In this document: piece by piece, positions 27,288 to 35,758 of the stretch
Numbering within the stretch: position 1 is the stretch's first letter
How the letters are laid out: each line of letters begins with the position of its first letter
Source of the DNA: DATMNI01 sp963817515
GTDB taxonomy: Bacteria > Acidobacteriota > Terriglobia > Bryobacterales > Bryobacteraceae
NCBI GenBank assembly: GCA_963817515.1
Contig: CAWFPJ010000031.1
Location: forward strand, 868,001-932,000
Length of the DNA: 64,000 nt
Direction of reading: 5' to 3'
Position numbers and translations under genes: made by a program
Notes under the pieces: model-generated
What the model saw: the letters and a program-made list of their open reading frames with translations, nothing else
Told to the model about the DNA's origin: nothing
Database searches by the model: none

Positions 27288-28913
27288 ATGGCCACTATTG
27301 ACAAAGTTCGCTTGTCGGATCCGACGACGGAGACCGAGCAGGCGCGGACCCTGGCGGCCCGGTACCGCTGCGAGTATGTCGATCTGCGCGATGGCACCAT
27401 CGACCACGATCTGTTCCGGTCGATTCCCGTGGATTTGATGTTCCGGTACAACTTCGTTCCGATGAAGGCGCAGAACGGGACGCTCGATATTGCGCTTTCC
27501 GATCCGCGGAACCTGAACCTGATCGATGAGTTGACGCTGCTGCTGAACCGCAAACTGCGGGTCAAGGTGGCCACTCTTTCGCAGATTTCGGAGCTCTTAA
27601 AGAAGACCGAGCAATCGCAGCGCGTGCTGGAGGAAGTTACCGAAGGCTTTGCACTGGATGTGGTGGCGGAAGAGGGCGACACCGACGAAACGCTGTCCAT
27701 CGATAAGCTGACCGCCACCGACAGCGATATCGCGCCCGTGATCAAGCTGGTGGACACCACCATCTTCAATGCGCTTGAGCGCAGGGCGAGCGATATCCAT
27801 ATCGAATCGCGCGACCAGGAAGTGGCCATCAAGTACCGCATTGACGGCGTGCTGCACTATGCCATGCCGCCCATCGCGAAGGACTGGCAATCGACCATTA
27901 TTTCGCGCATCAAGGTGATGAGCGAACTGGATATCGCCGAGAAGCGCGTGCCGCAGGATGGACGTTTCCGTGTGCGCTACAAGAACCGGCTGATCGACTT
28001 TCGTGTTTCCATCATGCCCACGATCCATGGCGAAGACGCCGTGCTTCGCGTACTGGACAAGGAGTCGATGAGCGAGAAGTTTCAGAAGCTCTCGCTCGAC
28101 GTGGTGGGGTTCTCGGAAGGCGATCTGGTGAAATTCCGGCGCTACATCATGGAGCCGTACGGCATGGTGCTGGTAACGGGGCCGACGGGGTCGGGCAAGA
28201 CGACCACGCTGTACGCGGCGCTGAGCGAAATCAAGAACGACGAAGACAAGATCATCACCATCGAAGACCCGGTGGAATACCAGGTGAAGGGGATCACGCA
28301 GATCCCGGTGAATGAAAAAAAGGGATTGACGTTCGCGCGCGGGCTGCGGTCGATTTTGCGTCACGACCCGGACAAGATCATGGTGGGCGAAATCCGCGAC
28401 CAGGAGACGGCTCAGATCGCTATCAACTCGGCGCTGACCGGGCACCTGGTGTTTACCACGGTTCACGCCAACAATGTGCTGGACGTGCTGGGGCGCTTCC
28501 TGAACATGGGAGTGGAGCCGTATAACTTCGTTTCGGCGCTGAACTGCATTCTGGCGCAGCGGCTGGTGCGCCAGATATGCGAGCATTGCAAGCGCCGTGT
28601 GAGTTACCCCGACTCGATGCTGGTGGAAAGCGGATTGAACCCGGACGAATGGCGCGACGTGCCGCTGATGGAAGGTGCGGGATGCTTCGAGTGCGGCGGG
28701 ACGGGCTTCCGGGGCCGATCGGCGATTCATGAGCTGCTGGATTTGACGGACCGGATACGGGAGATGATTCTGAATCGGCGGCCGACATCGGAGATCAAGC
28801 GGGCGGCCAAGGAAGACGGGATGACGTTCTTACGCGACTCGGCGGTGGAAAAGATGCGGGCCGGCATTACGACATTGCGCGAGATTAATAAGGTGACTTT
28901 CATTGAGGGCTAG
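27288..28913 (+). CDS. pilB: PilB/GspE extension ATPase
   Basis: A 541-aa secretion/pilus ATPase. An N-terminal MshEN-like domain covers about residues 20-115; the ATPase core has Walker A GPTGSGKTT (298-306), an Asp box ITIEDPVEYQVKG, a Walker B/His box (IMVGEIRDQETAQIAINSALTGHLVFTTVHAN) and a C-terminal four-cysteine zinc motif (CEHCKRR ... CFECGGTGFRGR). It hydrolyses ATP in the cytoplasm to drive pilin or pseudopilin assembly through PilC. Confidence 0.94.
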   Translation: MATIDKVRLSDPTTETEQARTLAARYRCEYVDLRDGTIDHDLFRSIPVDLMFRYNFVPMKAQNGTLDIALSDPRNLNLIDELTLLLNRKLRVKVATLSQISELLKKTEQSQRVLEEVTEGFALDVVAEEGDTDETLSIDKLTATDSDIAPVIKLVDTTIFNALERRASDIHIESRDQEVAIKYRIDGVLHYAMPPIAKDWQSTIISRIKVMSELDIAEKRVPQDGRFRVRYKNRLIDFRVSIMPTIHGEDAVLRVLDKESMSEKFQKLSLDVVGFSEGDLVKFRRYIMEPYGMVLVTGPTGSGKTTTLYAALSEIKNDEDKIITIEDPVEYQVKGITQIPVNEKKGLTFARGLRSILRHDPDKIMVGEIRDQETAQIAINSALTGHLVFTTVHANNVLDVLGRFLNMGVEPYNFVSALNCILAQRLVRQICEHCKRRVSYPDSMLVESGLNPDEWRDVPLMEGAGCFECGGTGFRGRSAIHELLDLTDRIREMILNRRPTSEIKRAAKEDGMTFLRDSAVEKMRAGITTLREINKVTFIEG

Positions 28914-28922
28914 AGGCTTGGG

Positions 28923-29039
28923 ATTCACCGCAGAGACGCTGAGACGCGGAGCAATCGCGGAGCAAGACTATGCGATGTGAGGTTTTCTTATTCATGGGAT
29001 TCTCTGCGCTGATCTCAGCGGCTCAGCGTCTCTGCGGTA
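28923..29039. repeat. Long imperfect inverted repeat, family D, copy 2
   Basis: The left arm is ATTCACCGCAGAGACGCTGA GACGCGGAGCAATCGCGGAG; the right arm is TCTCTGCGCTGATCTCAGCG GCTCAGCGTCTCTGCGGTAA. It is clearly related to copy 1 at 27153-27270 and fills the pilB-pilM gap. The loops differ, so only the arms are conserved. Confidence 0.9.
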
Positions 29040-29055
29040 AATGTGAGGCCTCACC

Positions 29056-29940
29056 ATGTTAGAAAAGCTCAAAGGCCTGCTACAGAACCCGCCGCCGGCG
29101 ATCGTGTTTGAAATTTCAGAGGCTGGAATTGCGGCGGCCAGGATTGGGACGCGGACGGAGATGGAGTTTCAGCCGCTCAAGAACGGCACGCTGACAGTTT
29201 CGCCGCTGAAAGAAAATGTGGTGGATCCGGACGATTTCATGATGGCGGTGCGGGCACTTTCGGGAACCCAGGCGGCGCGGAGACGCAAAGATGTGGCTTT
29301 GATTTTGCCCGACTTTTCGGCGCGGATTTCGGTGCTGGATTTTGACAATTTTCCGCCGGATGCCAAGGAGCAGGCCTCCTTGATCCGGTTCCGCCTGAAA
29401 CGCAGTGTGCCGTTTGATGTGGAGACGGCGGCCATGAGTTATTGGGTGCAGCCGGGGCCCAACAAGAAAATAGATGCGGTGGTGGTGATGGCGCCGCTTG
29501 AGATTGTAGCGCGGTATGAATCGCCGTTTCGCACGGCGGGAATGAATCCCGGGTTGGTGACCACCTCTTCCATCGCAGCGTTGGAACTGGCCACGGAGAG
29601 CGGCCTCAGCGTAATGGCTAAACTCACGGGGCGCGTGCTCACGGTGCTGGTGCGCGACAAGAGCGCGCTCAAGTTGGTGCGGTGCCTGGAGATGCCGTCC
29701 GCGGAGTTGGAAGATGTGGCTGCCGTGCTGGTGCCCACTTTCGTGTATGTGGAAGACAGCATGGGCGGCCGGCCCCAGCACCTGATGCTGTGCGGATTCG
29801 GAGCGCGATCGGAAGAAGCCGCCAGGCGGTTCGAGGAAGAGTTGGGCGTGCGGGTTGAGACGCTGCAGTCGCCATTCGGAATACCGGGAGAGAATAACGC
29901 GGGGCTGCTGGGATATTTGCAGTCCGTAGCTAAGAACTAA
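29056..29940 (+). CDS. pilM: PilM-like pilus assembly protein (actin-fold)
   Basis: A 294-aa PilM-type protein, cytoplasmic partner of PilN. Beginning LLQNPPPAIVFEISEAGIAAARIG, it has the KDVALILPDFSARISVLDFDNFPPDAKEQASLIRFRLKRSVPFDVETAAMSYWVQPG segment typical of acidobacterial PilM. It is shorter than the proteobacterial protein (about 350). It ends inside the first copy of a 20-base tandem repeat that separates it from pilN. Confidence 0.8.
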   Translation: MLEKLKGLLQNPPPAIVFEISEAGIAAARIGTRTEMEFQPLKNGTLTVSPLKENVVDPDDFMMAVRALSGTQAARRRKDVALILPDFSARISVLDFDNFPPDAKEQASLIRFRLKRSVPFDVETAAMSYWVQPGPNKKIDAVVVMAPLEIVARYESPFRTAGMNPGLVTTSSIAALELATESGLSVMAKLTGRVLTVLVRDKSALKLVRCLEMPSAELEDVAAVLVPTFVYVEDSMGGRPQHLMLCGFGARSEEAARRFEEELGVRVETLQSPFGIPGENNAGLLGYLQSVAKN

Positions 29941-30010
29941 CTGAGACGGCTAAGAACTAACTGAGACGGCCAAGAACTAACTGAGACGGCCAAGAACTAA
30001 CTGAGATGAA
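29931..30010 (+). repeat. 20-base tandem repeat, about four copies, between pilM and pilN
   Basis: The unit is YAAGAACTAACTGAGACGGC, starting at 29931, 29951, 29971 and 29991; the last copy is changed at its end to CTGAGATGAA and contains the ATG of pilN (30006). Each copy contains the TAA that ends pilM in the first copy. Copy-number change would alter the pilM-pilN distance without touching either protein. Confidence 0.95.
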
Positions 30011-30572
30011 GATTCCCATCAACCTCGCGAGCCAGCCGTTCCGCCGGGACCGGGCCATGCTGGTGGCCTCGGTTGCGGTGAGCCTGCTGCTGGTGGGCAC
30101 GCTGAGCGCGCTGATTTCGCTGGCCACGACGGACCGGGCGCAATTGGCGGATCTGCGGCACGACGTAACTCAGATCAGGACGCAACTGCGCGGCGAAACC
30201 GTGCAGCAGCAGGGCCTGGACAGCGTGCTGCGCAGGCCGGAAAACGAAGTGGTGCTGGAGACCAGCGTCTTCATCAACACCCTGCTGTATCGCAAGGGAA
30301 TCAGTTGGACGCGGATTCTGGCAGATTTGGAAAGGACCATGCCGGCCAAGGTGAAAGTGCTGACTATCCGGCCCTATGTGAGCGGCAAGAACCAGGTGAC
30401 GCTGGATATGCTGGTAGGGTCCGAATCGGCGGAGCCGGTGATCGATCTGTACAAGGCGATGGAGAACTCGCCGCTTTTCGGCGCGGTCAGCCAGCAAAGT
30501 TACCTGCCGCCTTCGCAGGCGGAACCGCTGCATCGCTACCGCTTCACGGTGAATTATGCCCAGAAACTTTAA
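30006..30572 (+). CDS. pilN: PilN-like pilus assembly inner-membrane protein
   Basis: A 188-aa bitopic membrane protein: a short cytoplasmic start MKIPINLASQPFRRDRAML (the INLxxxPFR motif that contacts PilM), one helix (about residues 18-40), a coiled-coil stretch and a small periplasmic domain. The ATG at 30006 is embedded in the last tandem-repeat unit and has only a weak ribosome-binding site. The gene overlaps pilO by 17 bases. Confidence 0.83.
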   Translation: MKIPINLASQPFRRDRAMLVASVAVSLLLVGTLSALISLATTDRAQLADLRHDVTQIRTQLRGETVQQQGLDSVLRRPENEVVLETSVFINTLLYRKGISWTRILADLERTMPAKVKVLTIRPYVSGKNQVTLDMLVGSESAEPVIDLYKAMENSPLFGAVSQQSYLPPSQAEPLHRYRFTVNYAQKL

Positions 30573-31161
30573 TCTCGCAGACATCAAGTGGAAGGGCATG
30601 ACCATTCGCGATCCGCGGGTGGTAATGCGGGCTATTATTGGTGCGCTGCTGCTGGCCAACCTGGTGGTGGCGGTGATCGCGCTCAAGCCTTTTGGCGGAT
30701 CCGCCGACGATCTGCGGCGGGAGGAATTCTCGCTGCGGGCGAAATTGGCGGCGCTGCAGTCCAAGGTGACCGGCGGCAAGCGTCTGGTGTCGAAAGTGGA
30801 GACGGCCCGGCGCGAAGGCAATCAGTTTCTGGCTAAGTACGTAACCGAGCGGCGGGTGCTGTCTTCGACCGTCCAGGAGGAATTGAACCGCATGGCGAAG
30901 GATGCCGGCGGCTCATACCTGCCAATTACTATGAATGCCGAGCCGATCGAGGGCAGCGATACATTGTATATGCTGACGATCAATGCGGGATACCAGGGCA
31001 CTTATGCAAACCTGTCTAAGTTCGTGAACCTGGTGGATAAGTCGCCGCTATTCTTGATTATCGATAATATGCAATTGTCGCCGCAGCAGAGCGGACAGAA
31101 CTTGAACGTGACCGTTAAGCTGCTTACGTTCTACCGCGACCAACCGGGAGCCTTGCTATGA
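30556..31161 (+). CDS. pilO: PilO-like pilus assembly inner-membrane protein
   Basis: A 201-aa bitopic protein with one membrane helix at about residues 24-44 (VMRAIIGALLLANLVVAVIALK), a coiled coil (DDLRREEFSLRAKLAALQSKV) and a ferredoxin-like periplasmic domain ending LNVTVKLLTFYR, the layout of PilO. It should dimerise with PilN and hold the PilP-like protein. It overlaps pilN by 17 bases and the next gene by 4 (ATGA). Confidence 0.82.
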   Translation: MPRNFNLADIKWKGMTIRDPRVVMRAIIGALLLANLVVAVIALKPFGGSADDLRREEFSLRAKLAALQSKVTGGKRLVSKVETARREGNQFLAKYVTERRVLSSTVQEELNRMAKDAGGSYLPITMNAEPIEGSDTLYMLTINAGYQGTYANLSKFVNLVDKSPLFLIIDNMQLSPQQSGQNLNVTVKLLTFYRDQPGALL

Positions 31162-31913
31162 ACTTAGGCGCCAATGACAAGAAGAAGGTAGGCGGCTTGG
31201 CGGTCCTGACGCTGGTGGCGGGGTACCTTGTTTATTCCAACCTGTTCTCAGGTCCCTCTTATCCGACAACGCCGCAATCGGCATCGAATGGAAGGATGGC
31301 CGGGCTCGATGGCGAGGCGGAGCCTGGGCGGAGTGGCGCGCCGGCCCCATCGCAGGCGATGGCTCCGGACAGCCGCCGCGCAAACCCGAACGCCAGGCCC
31401 AAGGGCGGTGAGGAATTCCATCCGGCGCTGCGTTCGAAACGCAAGGAAGACCAGATTGACCCGTTCACCATCGACCCTACGCTGCGCCTGGACCTGCTGG
31501 CCAAGGTGCAGGACGTGAAGCCGGACGGCGGACAGCGCAACCTGTTCCAGTTCGGGTCGATTGAACCCGTGGCGGCCAAACTTACCGGTCCGGAAACGGT
31601 GGTCAAGCCGGAGCTGAAATTCGGTCCCTTCCCGGTGAAACCGCCGGCGCCGAAACCGGTCGTAGCCGAGGCGCCGCCACCGCCGATCCCGTACAAGTAT
31701 TACGGGCTTTCGACCAAGCGGGTTGACGGCAAGAAGACGGCTTTTTTCCTGGACGGCGAGGAGATCATCCTGGCCCCGGAAGGTTTCGTGATCAAGAAGC
31801 GCTACCGGGTGGTGCGCATCGGCGTTACCTCCGTGTTGATGGAAGATGTAGACTCAAAACGTCAGCAGACGCTGAGTTATACAGAGGATGCGGTACAAAA
31901 TGCGCCGGGCTGA
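31158..31913 (+). CDS. PilP-like protein
   Basis: A 251-aa protein with an N-terminal membrane anchor (GGLAVLTLVAGYLVYSNLF, about 12-30), a Pro/Ala/Gly-rich disordered linker and a C-terminal beta domain with PPPIPYKYYGLSTKR, KKTAFFLDGEEIILAPEGFVIKKRYRVVRIG and VLMEDVDSKRQQTLSY. The position after pilO and the beta-domain motifs suit PilP, but it is bitopic rather than a lipoprotein, as no lipobox is seen. It likely links PilN/PilO to a secretin encoded elsewhere. Confidence 0.72.
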   Translation: MNLGANDKKKVGGLAVLTLVAGYLVYSNLFSGPSYPTTPQSASNGRMAGLDGEAEPGRSGAPAPSQAMAPDSRRANPNARPKGGEEFHPALRSKRKEDQIDPFTIDPTLRLDLLAKVQDVKPDGGQRNLFQFGSIEPVAAKLTGPETVVKPELKFGPFPVKPPAPKPVVAEAPPPPIPYKYYGLSTKRVDGKKTAFFLDGEEIILAPEGFVIKKRYRVVRIGVTSVLMEDVDSKRQQTLSYTEDAVQNAPG

Positions 31914-33397
31914 TGAATCCGGATTTGCGATGCTGCTGGTCTTCCTGATGGCGTCGATAGTGGCCATCGGGCTGTACTATGAATTGCCGCGCGTGGCCAT
32001 GGAAGCGCAGCGGCAGAAGGAGCAGTTGCTGATTGAGCGCGGCGAGCAGTATAAGCGCGCGATCCAGCTTTTCTACAAGAAGGCCGGGCGGTATCCGGCC
32101 GAAATCAAGGATCTGGAGAGCTTTCAAAATCAGCGGTTCCTGCGGCGCCGGTACATTGACCCGATGACCGGGAAGGACGAATGGCGCCTGATTCACATCC
32201 AGAACGGCGCGCTGACGGATTCGCTGATCAACAAGCCGAAGGCTAAGGACGACCAGCAACAGGCGTCGACATTGGGCCAGTACATCGGCATGCAGGCCGG
32301 CGCGCTGGATCCGCCGGGAACCCAGGCCGGTGCTTCGAGCGCGAAAGACCGGCGGCGGGCCAGCGATGGCGGCAACCCCGCCACGATCGGACCTGACGGG
32401 CAGCCGCTGCCGGGGCAGATTCCCGGCATGCCTAATTCCGGGCCCTACCCGGGACAGTTGCCAATGGCCGGGGGCCAGCCTAATCCCAATGGGAATCCCA
32501 ATGGGAACTCAAAATCCGAACTTGCCGCAGAACGTTGGCTTGATGATTCCGGGTCAAACCAATCCGGCAAATGGAGGCCAGCAGCCAATACCGGGACTGC
32601 CGCCAGGAATGCAACCGGGAATGCAATCCGGAATGCAACCGGGAATGCAAACGGGAATGCCGCCAGGAATGCCGACGCCTTTTCCAATGCAGCAACAACA
32701 GGTACCGCAGGGGGGCAATAGCAATACGGCCGGAAGCTACATCGGCTCCCAGTCATACGTAGGGGCGGGAACGCCTTCCAACCAGCCCAATGCCGTTCCC
32801 ACCTATCCGGGCCAGGCTATGCCAGGGCAGCAGCCGACCGGGCAATCTTTCCCCGGACAGCAGTTCCCGGGACAACCATACCCTGGACAACCGTACCCTG
32901 GACAGAGTGGGGCTCCCGTGAACACCCAAACTGGCGGGGTTTCGCCCTATGCGACCCAGGGGAATTTCGGTACTTCACCGGCTTATCCGCAGCCGGGGAC
33001 GACGACGGGCGCGCAAGGTGCGAATACCGCAGCGGACATGATCAACCGGATTCTGACTACTCCGCGGCCGGGCGGGATGCCACAGGGCGGAATCGGTGGG
33101 CTGACCGTCGGCGGGGGAATCGCGGGTGTGGCCAGCAACAGCAAAAGCGAAAGTGAAAGCGTCATGGTTTACAACGACCACACCCTATATAAGGAGTGGG
33201 AGTTTATCTTTGACCCGGCGAAGGTGAAGCCTCTACAGAATCCCAATGTGGCGACCGCGACACCGAACGGTACGCCGGCGAGCCAGATGGGGTCGATGCC
33301 GGCCCAGAGCGGCATGACTCCGGTGGGGGGCGGGCCGCTGAACCAGACTACCAACCCATTCGGCACACCGGTGCAGGCGCCGCGGCCGGGCCAGTAA
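31888..33397 (+). pseudogene. Pseudopilin-like protein with long Pro/Gly/Gln-rich tail, apparent +1 frameshift
   Basis: Two frames joined near 32506 give about 502 aa. The N-terminus has a prepilin-like SGF followed by a hydrophobic helix (AMLLVFLMASIVAIGLYYELP) and a GspG-like helix and loop (IERGEQYKRAIQLFYKKAGRYPAEIKDLE, RRRYIDPMTGKDEWRLI). A very low-complexity region follows, with PGMQ/SGMQ/TGMP units (about 32587-32682) and FPGQQ/YPGQ units (about 32848-32910), and a conserved-looking end (KEWEFIFDPAKVKP). The usual Glu at position 5 after the cleavage site is absent. The frame break falls in an AATGGGAATCCCAATGGGAA stretch, so slippage or consensus error is plausible. Confidence 0.72.
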
Positions 33398-33399
33398 CC

Positions 33400-33449
33400 C
33401 GTGGAGCAGGCTCTTTTAGCCTAGCTATTCCGGCTATCGAGCCGGCACC
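33400..33449 (-). repeat. Interspersed palindromic element, family A, inverted copy
   Basis: On the minus strand it reads GTGCCGGCTCGATAGCCGG, then AATAGCTAGGCTAAAAGAGC and CTGCTCCACG. It has both ends of family A with an altered middle. It lies between the pseudopilin gene and cmk, where a secretin gene might have been expected. Confidence 0.8.
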
Positions 33450-33466
33450 CTGAGTTATTCTGTTTC

Positions 33467-34160
33467 TTGGCAGACATCCAACATAGACGCGTGGTGGTAG
33501 CGATTGACGGTCCGGCGGCCGCGGGCAAGAGCACCATTGCGAAACGGCTGGCCGAACGGCTGGGCTTCACTTATATCGACACCGGCGCGATGTACCGCGC
33601 TGTGGCGCTGTGGGCGCTGCGCCAGAAGGTGGACGCCGGCGACATGCATCGCGTGGAGCAACTGGCGATTGCGGCCGAGATTGAACTGGCGCCGGGGCGC
33701 ATAAAGCTCAACGGGGAGGACGTGACGGATGCCATCCGCACGCAGGAAGTATCAAGCGGCGCCTCCAAGGTGGCGGTGATTCCCGGCGTGCGGCGCGCCA
33801 TGGTGGCTAAGCAGCGGGAGATGGGCCAGCGTGCCAGCGTGGTGATGGAAGGGCGTGACATCGGCACGGTGGTTTTCCCCAGATGCGGACATCAAGATCT
33901 TCTTAGACGCCAACCCGCAGGAGCGCGTGCGCCGGCGGTTGGCGGAGGGGAAGGCCAAGGGAGACCCGATCTCGGCGGAGGCGCTGTCGGCGCAGATGAA
34001 GGAGCGCGACCAGCGCGACAGCACGCGCGCCGATGCTCCGCTGGCGCAGGCGCCCGATGCCGTCTACCTGGATTCCACCGCGCTCGATATCGGGGAAGTG
34101 GAAGAGGCGATTCTCAAGATCGTGCGGGCCCGGCTCACCAACGGGAAGGAAATAAAATAG
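33467..34160 (+). pseudogene. cmk: Cytidylate kinase with an apparent +1 frameshift
   Basis: The first frame gives a P-loop kinase start (VVVAIDGPAAAGKSTIAKRLAERLGFTYIDTGAMYRAVAL) to VVMEGRDIGTVVFP. After one surplus base in the ttttcccca run near 33880 the sequence continues DADIKIFLDANPQERVRRRL ... DSTALDIGEVEEAILKIV in the next frame. The corrected length of 230 aa is normal for Cmk, which phosphorylates CMP/dCMP. Because cmk is important or essential in most bacteria, a consensus error is more likely than a dead gene. The start is a TTG at 33467 or a GTG at 33491. The next gene, lysC, starts two bases after its stop. Confidence 0.88.
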
Positions 34161-34161
34161 C

Positions 34162-35580
34162 TTGAAAGATCTGCTGGTGATGAAGTTCGGCGGGACCAGT
34201 GTGGGAAGCGCCGCGCGGATGCAAATAGCGGCCGGGTTGGCCGCCGGGGAACAGAAGAAGCGTCCGGTGGTAGTGGTGGTTTCGGCGATGAGCAAAGTCA
34301 CGGACCTGCTGCTGGACACCATGCGGCATGCCGAGGCGGGCGACCGTGCGGGCATGGAGCAAAACGTGGCAGTTTTGAGGAAGCGCCACCAGGAAAGCTG
34401 CTGCGAACTCCTGCCGCCCCCTACCCAAGCTGCCGTGCTGGCTCAACTGAGCGATGTTGTGGATGAGTTCGAGCGCCTGGTTCGCGGCATGGCGATGCTG
34501 GGCGAACGGCCCCCGCGATCGGTGGATGAGGCTGTGGCGGTGGGCGAGCGGCTTTCGGCAATTCTGCTGGCGGCATACCTGACGGGCGAGGGCACGCCGG
34601 CGGTGGCAGTGAACGCGCGGGACGTGGTGGTGACGGATGCGGTGTTCGGGAACGCCTCGCCCCTGATGGATCCGACGCGCGAGAAAGCCCAGGTGAAGCT
34701 GCTGCCGCTGCTGGAACAGGGCAGGCTTCCGGTGATTACGGGCTTCAACGGGGCCACGGCGGACGGGAGGCCGACTACGCTGGGACGAGGCGGATCGGAT
34801 TTTTCGGCGTCGATTCTTTCAGCTGCCTTGGACGCCTCGGAGTTATGGATCTGGACCGATGTGGACGGCATCATGAGCGCCGACCCGCGGCTGGTGCCGG
34901 ACGCCAAAGTGCTGGAGGAAATCACCTACGCGGAGGCGGCCGAGCTGGCTTACAACGGCGCCAAGGTGCTGCATCCCCGGACCCTCGCGCCGCTGGTGGA
35001 AAAGGGGATTCCGGTCTGGAGCAAGAACAGCTTCGCGCCCGAAAAGCCGGGGACGAAGATTGTGCCGTCCATGGCGGTGGCCTATGGCGCGCGGGCGGTG
35101 GCGTCGATGCGAAACGTGGCGCTGGTTTCGCTCGAGCCCGCCAGCCCCGAGGTGAATGGGGTTCAGGTGATGGCGCGGGCCCTCGATGCCATTGCGCGGG
35201 CCAACGTGGAAGTGCTGGTGGTCTCCAGTTCCAGCTATCGCCAGAACTTCTGCGTGCTGGTGCGGGAGGACGAACTGGAGCGATGTTTGCAGGCGCTGGA
35301 GGCGGCGCTGGCGCTGGAACTGGCGCACCATTACGTTCATCCAATTGAAGTCGACAGGACGGTGGGCCTGCTGGCGGCGGTGGGCGAAGGCATGCAGGGC
35401 AAGCCGGGTCTGGCGGGGCGCATCTTTACGGCGATTTCGCGCGTGAAGGTGAATATTATTGCGATCGCGCAAGGGTCGAGCGAACTGACGATTGCGGTGG
35501 TGGTGGGCCGCGACGGCCTCGAAAACGCCGTGAAAGCGGTACACGCCGAGTGCGGACTGGGGAAGACGGATGCCCGGTAA
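34162..35580 (+). CDS. lysC: Aspartate kinase
   Basis: A 472-aa aspartokinase that phosphorylates aspartate for lysine, threonine and methionine synthesis. The kinase domain opens with VMKFGGTSVGSAARM and includes ITGFNGATADGRPTTLGRGGSDFSASILSAALDA and WTDVDGIMSADPRLVPDA; two ACT domains follow (about 325-465), expected to bind feedback-regulating amino acids. Its size and long spacer resemble the monofunctional ThrA/LysC III-type enzymes rather than the short actinobacterial type. The TTG start follows cmk by one base, so the two are likely co-transcribed. Confidence 0.92.
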   Translation: MKDLLVMKFGGTSVGSAARMQIAAGLAAGEQKKRPVVVVVSAMSKVTDLLLDTMRHAEAGDRAGMEQNVAVLRKRHQESCCELLPPPTQAAVLAQLSDVVDEFERLVRGMAMLGERPPRSVDEAVAVGERLSAILLAAYLTGEGTPAVAVNARDVVVTDAVFGNASPLMDPTREKAQVKLLPLLEQGRLPVITGFNGATADGRPTTLGRGGSDFSASILSAALDASELWIWTDVDGIMSADPRLVPDAKVLEEITYAEAAELAYNGAKVLHPRTLAPLVEKGIPVWSKNSFAPEKPGTKIVPSMAVAYGARAVASMRNVALVSLEPASPEVNGVQVMARALDAIARANVEVLVVSSSSYRQNFCVLVREDELERCLQALEAALALELAHHYVHPIEVDRTVGLLAAVGEGMQGKPGLAGRIFTAISRVKVNIIAIAQGSSELTIAVVVGRDGLENAVKAVHAECGLGKTDAR

Positions 35581-35693
35581 GAACGGATGCCGATAGGAAC
35601 GGATGCCGGATGCCGATGCCGGATGCCGGCCGGAGCCGGATGAAGCAACGCCCGAGTGCTTCATCCGGCCCCTGGCCCCCGACATCGCCCGGC
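35581..35693 (-). repeat. Interspersed palindromic element, family B, with GGATGCC direct repeats
   Basis: GATGCCG/GGATGCCG units repeat from 35587 to 35628, followed by a hairpin with arms CCGGATGAAGCA (35636-35647) and TGCTTCATCCGG (35658-35669). On the minus strand the order GATGTCGGGGGCC, GAAGCACTCGGGC and CGGCTCC matches the element at 19181-19269. It fills the lysC-ppiD gap. Confidence 0.8.
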
Positions 35694-35758
35694 TCCCTGC
35701 TTAGCGCCGCTGCGATATAATAGGATTTCCCCTCTAGAACACAGGAGTTCTCTCACAA

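Noticed and set aside
27597..28730. Minus-strand open frame of 377 codons
   Set aside because: Antisense of pilB with His/Arg/Gln-rich non-protein-like composition.
29931..30010. Possible CRISPR-like array
   Set aside because: The repeats are directly adjacent without spacers and no cas gene is present.
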